Assembly: GCA_963788935.1 (NCBI GenBank)
Contig: CAWBIM010000012.1
Coordinates: 159,249-223,248, forward strand
DNA: 64,000 bases
Source of the DNA: JAOPZW01 sp963788935
GTDB lineage: Bacteria > Actinomycetota > Thermoleophilia > Solirubrobacterales > Solirubrobacteraceae
Reading direction: 5' to 3'
Shown: positions 38,471 to 45,664 of the stretch, one piece after another
How the letters are laid out: each line of letters starts with the position of its first letter
Position numbering within the stretch: the stretch's first letter is position 1
Notes under the pieces: model-generated
Seen by the model: the letters and a program-made list of their open reading frames with translations, nothing else
Database searches by the model: none
What the model was told of the DNA's origin: nothing
Made by a program: the position numbers and the translations under genes

Positions 38471-38499
38471 GACGAGACCCTCGGCGAGAGGGTCCCGTC
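38471..38499 (+). promoter_or_regulatory. Second leader hairpin before sucC
   Basis: GACG-A-GACCCTC pairs with GAGGGTC-C-CGTC around a five-base loop, GGCGA: eleven pairs with one internal mismatch. It lies between the terminator-like hairpin and the sucC start and could be an attenuator arm or a processing site. Confidence 0.4.
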
Positions 38500-38529
38500 G
38501 GCCATGCCGAAACCCCCCGGAAGGTTGAC

Positions 38530-39690
38530 ATGGATCTACTCGAATACCAGGGCAAACAGCTCTTCGCCCGCCACGGGATCCCGGTGCCCGACGGGCGCCC
38601 GGCGACCACCGTGGACGAGGCGGTCTCGGCCGCCGACGCCATCGGTTACCCGTGCGTCGTCAAGGCGCAGGTGCAGATCGGCGGGCGCGGAAAGCTCGGC
38701 GGCATCAAGGTCGCGAACGACAAGGACGAGGCGCGCGAGCACGCGACCGCCATCCTCGGCATGGACATCCGCGGCCTGACCGTGCACGAGGTCTGGATCG
38801 AGGAGGCCTCGCAGATCGAGGCCGAGTACTACGCGTCGATCGTCTTCGACCGCGCGGCCAAGGCCCCGCTCGTGATGCTCTCGACGAAGGGCGGCATGGA
38901 CATCGAGGCGGTCGCCGAGGAGTCCCCCGAGGCGATCGCGTCGCTGCACGTCGACCCGCTGCTCGGCTTCCAGGACTTCCACGGCCGGCGCCTGGCCTTC
39001 GACGCGGGCATCCCGGCGGATCTGATCCGCCCGTGCGGCGCGATCCTGACCAAGCTCTACGCGACGTTCGTGGCCGAGGACGCGATGCTCCTCGAGGTCA
39101 ACCCGCTGATCGTCACGCCCGAGCGCGACCTGCGCGCGCTCGACGCGAAGGTCACGCTCGACGGCAACGCGCTGTTCCGCCATCCGGAGAACGCGTCGCT
39201 GCGCAACCCCTCCGCGGAGGATCCGCAGGAGCAGATGGCCAAGGAGCGCGGGCTGACCTACGTCAAGCTCGACGGCGACATCGGGATCCTCGGCAACGGC
39301 GCCGGGCTCGTGATGTCGACGCTCGACGTCGTCGCCCAGGTCGGCGGGCAGCCCGCGAACTTCCTCGACGCCGGCGGCGGCTCGAAGGCCGACGCGATCG
39401 TCTCGGCGGTCGAGGTGATCCTGTCCGACGCCAAGGTCAAGGCGGTCCTGTTCAACATCTTCGGCGGCATCACCCGCTGCGACGAGGTGGCCAAGGGCCT
39501 CATCGAGGCGTTCGAGGTCGTCAAGCCGACGGTGCCGTTCGTCGTGCGTCTCGACGGCACGAACGACGTGGAGGGCCGGCGCCTGCTGGCCGAGGCCGCC
39601 CTCGAGGGCCTGCACGTCGAGGCGACGATGCTCGACGCGGCCAACCGCGTCGTGGAGCTCGCGAAGTCCGGCGCGACGGTGGAGGCATAG
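38530..39690 (+). CDS. sucC: Succinate-CoA ligase beta subunit
   Basis: This 386-residue ATP-grasp subunit binds nucleotide and, with SucD, interconverts succinate and succinyl-CoA. Family motifs are LLEYQGKQLFARHGIPVPDG at the start, VVKAQVQIGGRGKLGG, LEVNPLIVT and FLDAGGGSKADAI plus FNIFGGITRC near the end. Malate-CoA ligase is a close relative that cannot be excluded, but nothing here requires it. In this island succinyl-CoA could serve as CoA donor for the oxalate CoA-transferase. GGAAGG precedes the ATG. sucD follows after 4 bases. Confidence 0.93.
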   Translation: MDLLEYQGKQLFARHGIPVPDGRPATTVDEAVSAADAIGYPCVVKAQVQIGGRGKLGGIKVANDKDEAREHATAILGMDIRGLTVHEVWIEEASQIEAEYYASIVFDRAAKAPLVMLSTKGGMDIEAVAEESPEAIASLHVDPLLGFQDFHGRRLAFDAGIPADLIRPCGAILTKLYATFVAEDAMLLEVNPLIVTPERDLRALDAKVTLDGNALFRHPENASLRNPSAEDPQEQMAKERGLTYVKLDGDIGILGNGAGLVMSTLDVVAQVGGQPANFLDAGGGSKADAIVSAVEVILSDAKVKAVLFNIFGGITRCDEVAKGLIEAFEVVKPTVPFVVRLDGTNDVEGRRLLAEAALEGLHVEATMLDAANRVVELAKSGATVEA

Positions 39691-39694
39691 CGAC

Positions 39695-40570
39695 ATGAGC
39701 ATCCTCATCGACAAGGACACCCGCCTCTGCGTCTCGGGCATCACCGGGCGCGAGGGAACGTTCCACGCGACGAACAACAAGAACTACGGCACGAACGTCG
39801 TCTCGGGCGTGACGCCCGGCAAGGGCGGCCAGGACGTCGACGGCATCCCCGTCTTCAACACGTTCCACGAGGCGGTCGAGGAGACCGGCGCGAACGCCGC
39901 GATGGTGTTCGTCCCGCCGCGCTTCGCGGCCGACTCGGTGCTCGAGGCCGCGGATGCGGGGATCGAGACGATCATCTGCATCACCGAGGGCATCCCCGCC
40001 CACGACGAGCTGCGCGTCTACACGAACCTCAAGCGCACGCCGGGCGTGCGGTTGATCGGCCCCAACTGCCCGGGCGTGCTGTCGCCCGGCAAGGCGAACG
40101 TCGGGATCATCCCCGCCGCGTTCTTCAAGGAGGGCAACGTCGGCGTCGTGTCGCGCTCTGGGACGCTCACCTACCAGATCGGCAACGAGCTGGCCCAGCG
40201 CGGCTTCGGCAACTCGAGCATCGTCGGTATCGGCGGCGACCCGGTCCCGGGCTCGAGCTTCATCGACGTCATCGAGCTGTTCGAGAACGACCCCGAGACC
40301 GAGCTCATCGTCATGAGCGGCGAGATCGGCGGCTCGGCCGAGGAGGAGGCCGCCGAGTACATCGGCGAGAACGTCTCCAAGCCGGTGGTCGGCTACATCG
40401 CGGGCTTCACCGCGCCCCCGGGCAAGACCATGGGCCACGCGGGCGCGATCGTCTCCGGCACCTCCGGCACCGCCCAGGCGAAGGCCGACGCGCTCGAGGC
40501 CAAGGGCGTGCGCGTCGGGCGTACGCCGACCGAGGTCTCGGACATCGCGGTCGAGATCCTCGGCGGGTAG
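39695..40570 (+). CDS. sucD: Succinate-CoA ligase alpha subunit
   Basis: The 291-residue alpha subunit binds CoA and carries the phosphohistidine. The Rossmann start is LCVSGITGREGTFHATNN, the CoA segment is VSGVTPGKGG, and the active-site histidine is H248 in KTMGHAGAIVSGTSG. The paired glutamate is in GEIGGSAEEEAAE. Size and order are normal for sucCD. It is the last gene of the island and is followed by a hairpin terminator at 40579. Confidence 0.94.
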   Translation: MSILIDKDTRLCVSGITGREGTFHATNNKNYGTNVVSGVTPGKGGQDVDGIPVFNTFHEAVEETGANAAMVFVPPRFAADSVLEAADAGIETIICITEGIPAHDELRVYTNLKRTPGVRLIGPNCPGVLSPGKANVGIIPAAFFKEGNVGVVSRSGTLTYQIGNELAQRGFGNSSIVGIGGDPVPGSSFIDVIELFENDPETELIVMSGEIGGSAEEEAAEYIGENVSKPVVGYIAGFTAPPGKTMGHAGAIVSGTSGTAQAKADALEAKGVRVGRTPTEVSDIAVEILGG

Positions 40571-40578
40571 GGCCGGGC

Positions 40579-40598
40579 CGGGCCGCGATGGCGGCCCG
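40579..40598 (+). terminator. Hairpin terminator after sucD
   Basis: An eight-pair stem, CGGGCCGC with GCGGCCCG, closes a GATG loop. It starts 9 bases after the sucD stop codon. Confidence 0.6.
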
Positions 40599-40673
40599 CG
40601 AGGCGGGAATGCCGGCCGCCCGGCGCCGGTCCGGACGCGGGTCGCCCGGGCGTCGCCGGGCATCCCGCTGGGC

Positions 40674-40679
40674 TAGGGT
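40674..40679 (+). promoter_or_regulatory. -10 box of a leaderless promoter
   Basis: TAGGGT is followed by 6 bases and the GTG at 40686. Confidence 0.45.
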
Positions 40680-40685
40680 GGACCC

Positions 40686-41027
40686 GTGGCCCGCCGCCGG
40701 TACACCGCGGAGCAGGTCGACGCGGCCGTCCAGGCACTGGGCGACGCGACGCGCTTCGGCCACGCCCAGGAGATCGTCACGCACGCGGCCCCGAACCTCC
40801 AGCGCGTGCTCGCCCAGGCCCTCGCCGAGGGCGACTGGTTCGGGTCGGCCCACGACGCCCACCTCGCGTCCGCGGCGCTCCAGGACGACCCCGACGAGCG
40901 CCTGCGCGCGGTGCGCACGCTCGTCGCCGAGGAGACCCGGCTCGGGATGCTGGTCGGCGTCGCGGTCGGGCTCGAGCTCGCCGAGGAGCTCGCACAGACC
41001 CAGGATCAAGGAGAGGAGCCTCCATGA
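40686..41027 (+). CDS. Small conserved protein, function unknown
   Basis: This 113-residue soluble, acidic, helical protein has no motif I recognise. It has an N-terminal RRRYTAEQVDAAVQAL segment, a central region ending in LASAALQDDPDERLRAVRTL, and an acidic tail. It has no membrane segment. A leaderless-type -10 box fixes the GTG start. The metallo-hydrolase gene follows after about 55 bases and the pair could be one transcript. Confidence 0.65.
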   Translation: MARRRYTAEQVDAAVQALGDATRFGHAQEIVTHAAPNLQRVLAQALAEGDWFGSAHDAHLASAALQDDPDERLRAVRTLVAEETRLGMLVGVAVGLELAEELAQTQDQGEEPP

Positions 41028-41081
41028 AGCGCGCCATTGCTCGACCATCGTCGACGTCGAACCGAGAGGCAGGTCCTCGCG

Positions 41082-41765
41082 ATGAACATCCGCTGGCTCG
41101 GTCACGCCGCCTTCGAGCTCGAGGCCGACGGGACCACCGTGCTCATCGACCCGTGGCTGACGGGCAACCCCAAGGCCGCCGCGAACCCCGACGAGCTGAA
41201 CGCGAACGCGATCCTCTTGACCCACGGCCACGGCGACCACTTCGGCGACCTCGTCCCGATCGCCAAGCGCACGGGCGCGACCGTCGTCGCGATCACGGAG
41301 ATCGCGCACGAGCTGCAGGAGGAGCTCGGCGAGTCGCACGCCGTGTTCGACCCGAACATGGGCGGCAAGGTCGAGCTCGACTGGGGCTCGGTCCGGATGG
41401 TCCCGGCGTGGCACACCTCGACGACGCCGAAGGGCACGGCCAGCACCCCGGCCGGCATGCTCGTCGAGCTCGGCGGCAAGCGCGTCTACCACCTCGGCGA
41501 CACGTGCCTCTTCAGCGACCTCCAGCTCGTCAAGCGCTACGGCCGGATCGACGTCGCGATCATGCCGATCGGCGGCCACTACACGATGGACCGCTTCGAT
41601 GCGGTCGTCGCGGCCGAGTGGATCGGCGCGGACACGATCATCCCGTGCCACTACGGGACGTTCCCGCCGATCGAGACCGACGTCGAGGGCTTCAAGTCCG
41701 ACGTGCAGAACGCCGGCGCCGGCGAGGTCGCGATCCTGAACCCCGGCGACACGCACACGGTATGA
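41082..41765 (+). CDS. UPF0173 metal-dependent hydrolase (metallo-beta-lactamase fold)
   Basis: This 227-residue protein belongs to the UPF0173/YtkL group of metallo-beta-lactamase-fold hydrolases. The metal motif is LLTHGHGDHFGD (HxHxDH), with further ligands in WHTS and LGDTCLFSD, and the terminal CHYGTFPPIET box is typical of the group. No substrate is known for the family. The ATG at 41082 begins the conserved NIRWLGHAAFELE; the frame is open to 41037 but that part is not family sequence. The stop overlaps the next ATG. Confidence 0.88.
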   Translation: MNIRWLGHAAFELEADGTTVLIDPWLTGNPKAAANPDELNANAILLTHGHGDHFGDLVPIAKRTGATVVAITEIAHELQEELGESHAVFDPNMGGKVELDWGSVRMVPAWHTSTTPKGTASTPAGMLVELGGKRVYHLGDTCLFSDLQLVKRYGRIDVAIMPIGGHYTMDRFDAVVAAEWIGADTIIPCHYGTFPPIETDVEGFKSDVQNAGAGEVAILNPGDTHTV

Positions 41766-42037
41766 CCACCGCGGTCGTGCTCATCGAGGCCGAGCGCGAC
41801 GCGCTGCAGACGCTCGGCGGCCAGCTCGCGGACCTGACCGGGGTCGCCGAGGCGTACTCCGTCACGGGCGAGTGGGACTTCGTCGCGGTCATCCGCGTGC
41901 CCCGGCACGAGATGCTCGCGGACGTGGTGACGGGCGAGCTCGTCAAGCTGCCCGGCGTCAGCCGGACGCAGACGATGGTCGCCTTCGAGGTCTTCTCCCG
42001 CCACGACCTCGAGTCGATGTTCTCGATCGGGGGCTGA
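41762..42037 (+). CDS. Stand-alone Lrp/AsnC ligand-binding (RAM) domain protein
   Basis: This 91-residue protein is only the effector-binding domain of Lrp/AsnC regulators, without a DNA-binding part. Its text, TTAVVLIEAERDALQTLGGQ, GVAEAYSVTGEWDFVAVIRV and LPGVSRTQTMVAFEVF, shows the alpha-beta sandwich and the ligand loop GEWD. Such stand-alone RAM proteins bind amino acids and may modulate full-length regulators. It is translationally coupled to the hydrolase gene (ATGA overlap). Confidence 0.85.
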   Translation: MTTAVVLIEAERDALQTLGGQLADLTGVAEAYSVTGEWDFVAVIRVPRHEMLADVVTGELVKLPGVSRTQTMVAFEVFSRHDLESMFSIGG

Positions 42038-42228
42038 GCGGGTCGGCGGGGTCGCGGGTCTTGGCTGGCGGCGGCCGAGCGCCGCGGTGTCTCTGAGCCG
42101 CCTTCGGTCCCGGCGGCCGTGCGAGCCCGCTCGACGTCGATTCGCGGGGCTACGGGCGACGACGCCCGCACTCCGGGACCCGGCCCCCGACGCCGCTCTC
42201 AGCGCGCCGCCGAGACCGCACCGCCTCG

Positions 42229-42234
42229 TAGACT
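42229..42234 (+). promoter_or_regulatory. -10 box of a leaderless promoter
   Basis: TAGACT is followed by 7 bases and the GTG at 42242. The preceding 190 bases hold nothing else I can recognise. Confidence 0.5.
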
Positions 42235-42241
42235 CAGCGCG

Positions 42242-42910
42242 GTGTCCGTCGTGCGTCCCGAGTTCGGCCCGACGCTGCCCGAGCTCCTCGCGCCGCGCAT
42301 CCGCGCGCTGCCCCGGATCGCCCAGGTCGCGCTCGCCGTGCTCGCGGCGGTGGTCGTGGTGCTTGCGGCGCTCTTCCTCCTGCGCCGGGAGGAGAACGAC
42401 GGGCGGCTGCAGGCCGTCGTGCGCGAGCCGATCGCCTACAACCTCGTCTACCCGCCCACGCTCGCGCGGGTCGCGCCGCAGGGGCGCGAGACGTTGCGGC
42501 TGCAGACGCCGGCCGGCGCGAAGGACCCCCAGTCGTTCGCGGTGACGCCGTACACGCTCCCGCCCTACAAGGGCGATTCGACGGGGATCCTCACGCTCAC
42601 CTCGGCGAACATGATCAGCCGGATGCGCCAGACGATCCCCGGGTTCGTGTGGCGCGGCGACGGTCGCGTGAACTACAACCGCCAGCCCGGCTACGAGATC
42701 CTCTTCCAGGCGAAGATCGACGGGCGCACGACCTACGGGCGGCGCACGATCCTCCTGCCCGGCGGCGACACGCCGCCCAAGGCGGGCGTCGACATCACGA
42801 TGCTCGCCGCGCGGTCGGAGGCGATCCCGCGCGTCGACGCGATCGGCGCCGCCGCCGGCGCGCTCAAGACGGCCATCCGCTCGTTCCGCTTCGGCACGGA
42901 GCGCCCGTGA
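42242..42910 (+). CDS. Single-pass membrane-anchored protein, function unknown
   Basis: This 222-residue protein has one N-terminal transmembrane helix (about 30-48, VALAVLAAVVVVLAALFLL) and an extracytoplasmic domain with segments YNLVYPPTLARVAPQG, GDSTGILTLTSANMISRM and DGRTTYGRRTILLPGGD. I recognise no family function; the layout resembles a membrane-anchored lipoprotein-like sensor or chaperone. The GTG is supported by a leaderless -10 box, and the stop overlaps the next GTG. Confidence 0.68.
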   Translation: MSVVRPEFGPTLPELLAPRIRALPRIAQVALAVLAAVVVVLAALFLLRREENDGRLQAVVREPIAYNLVYPPTLARVAPQGRETLRLQTPAGAKDPQSFAVTPYTLPPYKGDSTGILTLTSANMISRMRQTIPGFVWRGDGRVNYNRQPGYEILFQAKIDGRTTYGRRTILLPGGDTPPKAGVDITMLAARSEAIPRVDAIGAAAGALKTAIRSFRFGTERP

Positions 42911-43248
42911 GCGAGGACGGCCTGATCACGTTCGACCAGTTCGCCGCGGTCGACATCCGCGTCGGGCGGATCGTCGAGGTCGAGGACTTCCCCGAGGCGC
43001 GGCGGCCGGCGTGGAAGCTGCGCGTCGACTTCGGGCCGGAGCTCGGGGTCAAGCGCTCGTCGGCGCAGATCCGCAACTACGAGCGCGACGAGCTCGAGGG
43101 CCGGCTCGTGCTCGGCGTCGTGAACTTCCCGCCGCGCCAGATCGGCCCGGTCCGCTCCGAGGTCCTCGTGCTCGGGACCTACAGCGAGGAGGGCGTGCTC
43201 CTCCTCAGCCCCGAGCCGCAGGCCGCGCTCGGCGACCGCGTCGGCTGA
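42907..43248 (+). CDS. tRNA-binding-domain protein, CsaA type
   Basis: This 113-residue protein is a single tRNA-binding OB fold like CsaA and the C-terminus of bacterial methionyl-tRNA synthetase. Motifs are FDQFAAVDIRVGRIVEVEDF, KLRVDFGPELGVKRSSAQI and the closing VVNFPPRQIGPVRSEVLVLG. CsaA has chaperone and tRNA-binding activity in Bacillus; the role here is not shown. GTG 42907 overlaps the previous stop. Its stop codon lies within a perfect palindrome shared with the convergent sigma-factor gene. Confidence 0.88.
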   Translation: MSEDGLITFDQFAAVDIRVGRIVEVEDFPEARRPAWKLRVDFGPELGVKRSSAQIRNYERDELEGRLVLGVVNFPPRQIGPVRSEVLVLGTYSEEGVLLLSPEPQAALGDRVG

Positions 43249-43257
43249 GCTCAGCCG
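43242..43257. other. Palindrome holding both convergent stop codons
   Basis: CGGCTGAGCTCAGCCG is a perfect 16-base palindrome. The TGA of the CsaA-type gene (43246-43248) and the TGA of the sigma-factor gene on the other strand (43253-43251) are its mirror halves. It may serve as a compact two-way terminator, though a zero-loop dyad would open by a few bases. Confidence 0.5.
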
Positions 43258-44879
43258 TTCGGCGCCTTCGCGCCGCCGGAGGCGGCCGGATCCGTCGTCG
43301 CGTCGCCGCCCGGCGACGTCCCGCCCGTCGGCGCGCTCGGCGTCGTCGGGGTGGTGGGCGTCGTGGTCCCCGGCGTCGGGGGCGTCGTCGGCGTGGTCGT
43401 CGTCGGCGGCGTCGTCGGGGTGCTCGTGGCCGGCGGCGTGGTGGTCGCCGGCGGGGCCGGCGCGGCGGGCGCCGGCTCGTCCGGGGCGACGACGCCGCCG
43501 GACGAGGCGCTGCCGGGCTGCTGGGCGGGCAGCGTCGAGGTGTCGGATTCCTGCTGCGGGCCGGCGGGGTTGGCGGCCGCGGCGCCGCCGGACCGTGCCA
43601 CCGTGGCGGGATCGTCCGCGGCGCCGCCGGCGGCGAGCTTGTCCTTCAGACGCTTGTGCTTCGCCTTGCGGGTCGCCGTGTCGGTGGACGACGAGGCCTT
43701 CTCGGTGACGGCCGGCGCCCGCCGCGTCGCGGTGTGGTGGGTCAAGACCGGGGCGACCGCGGGCTGGGCCTGCGAGGCGACGACGACCGGCGTCGCGGGC
43801 GCGGCCGGCGCGGTGTGCCTCGCGGTGCTCGCGGCGTGCGTCGGGGCCTGGCGGTGGTGGCGGACCTGGTCGACCTCGACCGTGCCGACCGTGACGATCG
43901 CCGCGGCGGCGACGGTGGCGGCGGCCTTCGAGGCGACGACGCTCATGCTCGCGGAGACCGCGCCGCCGGCGCCCGCGCCGGCCGCGCCCGCACCCGCCGC
44001 GGCGGCCGCGCCGCCGCCGGCACTGGCGGTCGTGCCGAGGTTCGCGAGGAGCAGCTTCTTGAGCAGCAGCAGCGGGGCCACCGGGAGGACGGAGGCGAGC
44101 GCCTTGTTCGTCTCGCGCAGCGACTTGCGGAACGCGACGCAGCGGTCGCAGGTGCGCAGGTGGCGGCGGACCGGGGCGCTCGTGCGGCGCAGGCCCTCGG
44201 CCACCTCGCCGAGCTCGTCGCGCACCTCGTCGCAGGTGAGCAGGCGCGCCTCGGCCGCCTCGGCGAGCGAGACGCGGGCGCGCACGAGCAGCGACTTGAT
44301 CGACGGGACCGTGGTCTCCATCGCCTCGGCGATCTGCTCGTAGGAGAGCGCGTCGATCTCGCGCAGCAGGAGGGCCGTGCGCTGCGTTTCGGGCAGCCCC
44401 TGCACGTCCTCCATGAGCTGGCGGAACTCCTCGCGCTTGTGCACCTTGTCCGCCGTCGTCGTCCCGTGCTCGGCGAGGTGGACGTCCATCGAGTCCACGC
44501 CGATCGCCTGGGCCCGGCGGAGGTGGTTCAGCGAGCGGTTGCGCGCGATCCGGTACAGCCACGGCCGCACGTTCAGCGGCCGCTCGTCGCCGATCATCGC
44601 GTTGAACGCGGCGGCGAAGACCTCCTGCAGGACGTCCTCGGCGTCCTCGCGCGAGCCGAGCATGTGGCGGCAGAACGCCAGCAGGCGCGACTGGTAGCGC
44701 GCCACGAGCGCCTCGTAGGCCGCCTGGTTGCCGCGTCGCGTCAGCGCGACGAGACGCTCGTCGGACTGGATGCGCAGGAGCGGCGTCGGGCCACGGACGT
44801 GGCCGTGGACGCCGGAATGGGTGAGGGCAGACGCTTCCACGGAGGAACGGTGGGGAGGAGCTCCCGGTGAAACGAACAC
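43251..44879 (-). CDS. ECF sigma factor fused to zinc-finger and membrane-anchored Pro/Thr-rich tail
   Basis: The 542-residue product starts with an ECF sigma factor: region 2 around 45-110 (YEALVARYQSRLLAFCRHML, DAEDVLQEVF and RPWLYRIARNRSLNHLRR) and region 4 around 155-205 (LPETQRTALLLREIDALSYE and PSIKSLLVRARVSLAEA). A zinc-finger region like anti-sigma factors follows at about 245 (RRHLRTCDRCVAF). An alanine-rich segment containing a likely membrane helix comes next (SKAAATVAAAAIVTVGTV), then a long Ala/Pro/Thr tail. The start is a GTG with GGAG nine bases upstream. The fusion suggests a membrane-tethered sigma factor that is released by a signal. Confidence 0.83.
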   Translation of the reverse strand: MFVSPGAPPHRSSVEASALTHSGVHGHVRGPTPLLRIQSDERLVALTRRGNQAAYEALVARYQSRLLAFCRHMLGSREDAEDVLQEVFAAAFNAMIGDERPLNVRPWLYRIARNRSLNHLRRAQAIGVDSMDVHLAEHGTTTADKVHKREEFRQLMEDVQGLPETQRTALLLREIDALSYEQIAEAMETTVPSIKSLLVRARVSLAEAAEARLLTCDEVRDELGEVAEGLRRTSAPVRRHLRTCDRCVAFRKSLRETNKALASVLPVAPLLLLKKLLLANLGTTASAGGGAAAAAGAGAAGAGAGGAVSASMSVVASKAAATVAAAAIVTVGTVEVDQVRHHRQAPTHAASTARHTAPAAPATPVVVASQAQPAVAPVLTHHTATRRAPAVTEKASSSTDTATRKAKHKRLKDKLAAGGAADDPATVARSGGAAAANPAGPQQESDTSTLPAQQPGSASSGGVVAPDEPAPAAPAPPATTTPPATSTPTTPPTTTTPTTPPTPGTTTPTTPTTPSAPTGGTSPGGDATTDPAASGGAKAPNG

Positions 44880-44907
44880 GGTCGGGCGCTCCGAAGTTGC
44901 GAGTCAC

Positions 44908-44913
44908 AGGGTA
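44908..44913 (-). promoter_or_regulatory. Possible -10 box of the sigma-factor gene
   Basis: Read on the minus strand the hexamer is TACCCT. It would start transcription near 44901, leaving about 20 bases before the GTG at 44879. Confidence 0.35.
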
Positions 44914-44973
44914 GCCGCGATCGCGTACAGGACCCGGGCGCGGCGTTGCGGACCGCGGCGCGGGAATGCGGAA

Positions 44974-45004
44974 GGCCCGGCCGCCATCCATGGCGCGCCG
45001 GGCC
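44974..45004 (-). terminator. Long hairpin between the His-rich and sigma-factor genes
   Basis: GGCCCGGC-CGCCAT pairs with ATGGCG-C-GCCGGGCC around a two-base centre: fourteen pairs with one bulge. It lies 34 bases after the stop of the His-rich gene on the minus strand and is followed on that strand by TTCCG. Confidence 0.5.
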
Positions 45005-45037
45005 GTATCCCCCCGGTGGAAAGGGGAAGGGGAAGGA

Positions 45038-45301
45038 CTAGGTGTGGTTCGGGCCGTCGTCCGTGCCGCGGCCGCGGCTGTGGCCGGTCGCGCGGTCGTC
45101 CGACACGCGGCTGTGGTGGTGGCCGTGGCGGTGACGGTGACGGTGCGTGGCGCTCGAGCTCTTGCTGCTCGTGTGGTGGACGCCGTGGCGGACGTGGCCC
45201 ACGGGGTCGTCGGCGCCGTGCTTGGCCTGGGCGGCGGCCGGAGCAGCGAGAGCGACGACGGCGGAGGCGGTCAGGAGGGTCTTGGCGAGGCGGCTCTGCA
45301 T
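45038..45301 (-). CDS. Small secreted His-rich protein
   Basis: This 87-residue protein has a clear signal peptide (LAKTLLTASAVVALAAPAAA, cleavage after AQA). The mature part of about 60 residues is rich in His, Arg and Ser, with runs such as HRHRHRHGHHH. It should be exported and could bind Ni, Zn or Cu ions, but no metal gene lies nearby. GGAG is well placed before the ATG at 45301. Low complexity makes homology uninformative. The region from 45302 to 45489 upstream holds no other gene that I can see. Confidence 0.65.
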   Translation of the reverse strand: MQSRLAKTLLTASAVVALAAPAAAQAKHGADDPVGHVRHGVHHTSSKSSSATHRHRHRHGHHHSRVSDDRATGHSRGRGTDDGPNHT

Positions 45302-45489
45302 GGTGTTCTCCGTTTCTGGGGGGCGTTGCTGCAGTGGGATCAGAATGCGCCCCGCGCGGTCCGCATCACAAGAGGACGTTGGTCCGACCGGCCGGTGGGC
45401 CGTCCGACGGAGAGGTCCCAGGACCGCACCGACCTCGGTCGCATCGGCCTCAGACGTCAGGGCCGGCGCGAGACGCGCGCGCCGGCGAG

Positions 45490-45575
45490 TGCCCGGGGCG
45501 GGGATCGAACCCGCAATGCTCTCGCGAGCGCACGGCTTTTAAGGCCGCTGACTTTGCCAGTTTGTCCACCCGGGC
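45490..45575 (-). tRNA. tRNA-Leu(UAA)
   Basis: On the minus strand an acceptor stem GCCCGGG/CCCGGGC closes the molecule. The anticodon loop reads CTTAAAA, so the anticodon is TAA, decoding UUA. The T-arm loop is GTTCGATCC, and a long variable arm (GCGCTCGCGAGAGC) marks a type II tRNA, as expected for leucine. CCA is not encoded. TTA codons are very rare in such a GC-rich genome, so this tRNA could limit the few genes that use them, like bldA in Streptomyces. Confidence 0.93.
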
Positions 45576-45664
45576 CAGGTGTCCGGATCGTACGGCGGCC
45601 CTCAAGGATCGGGGTGCGATGCCGAAGAACTGGCAGGGGATCCGTGACCACCAGCCGACCTGCC

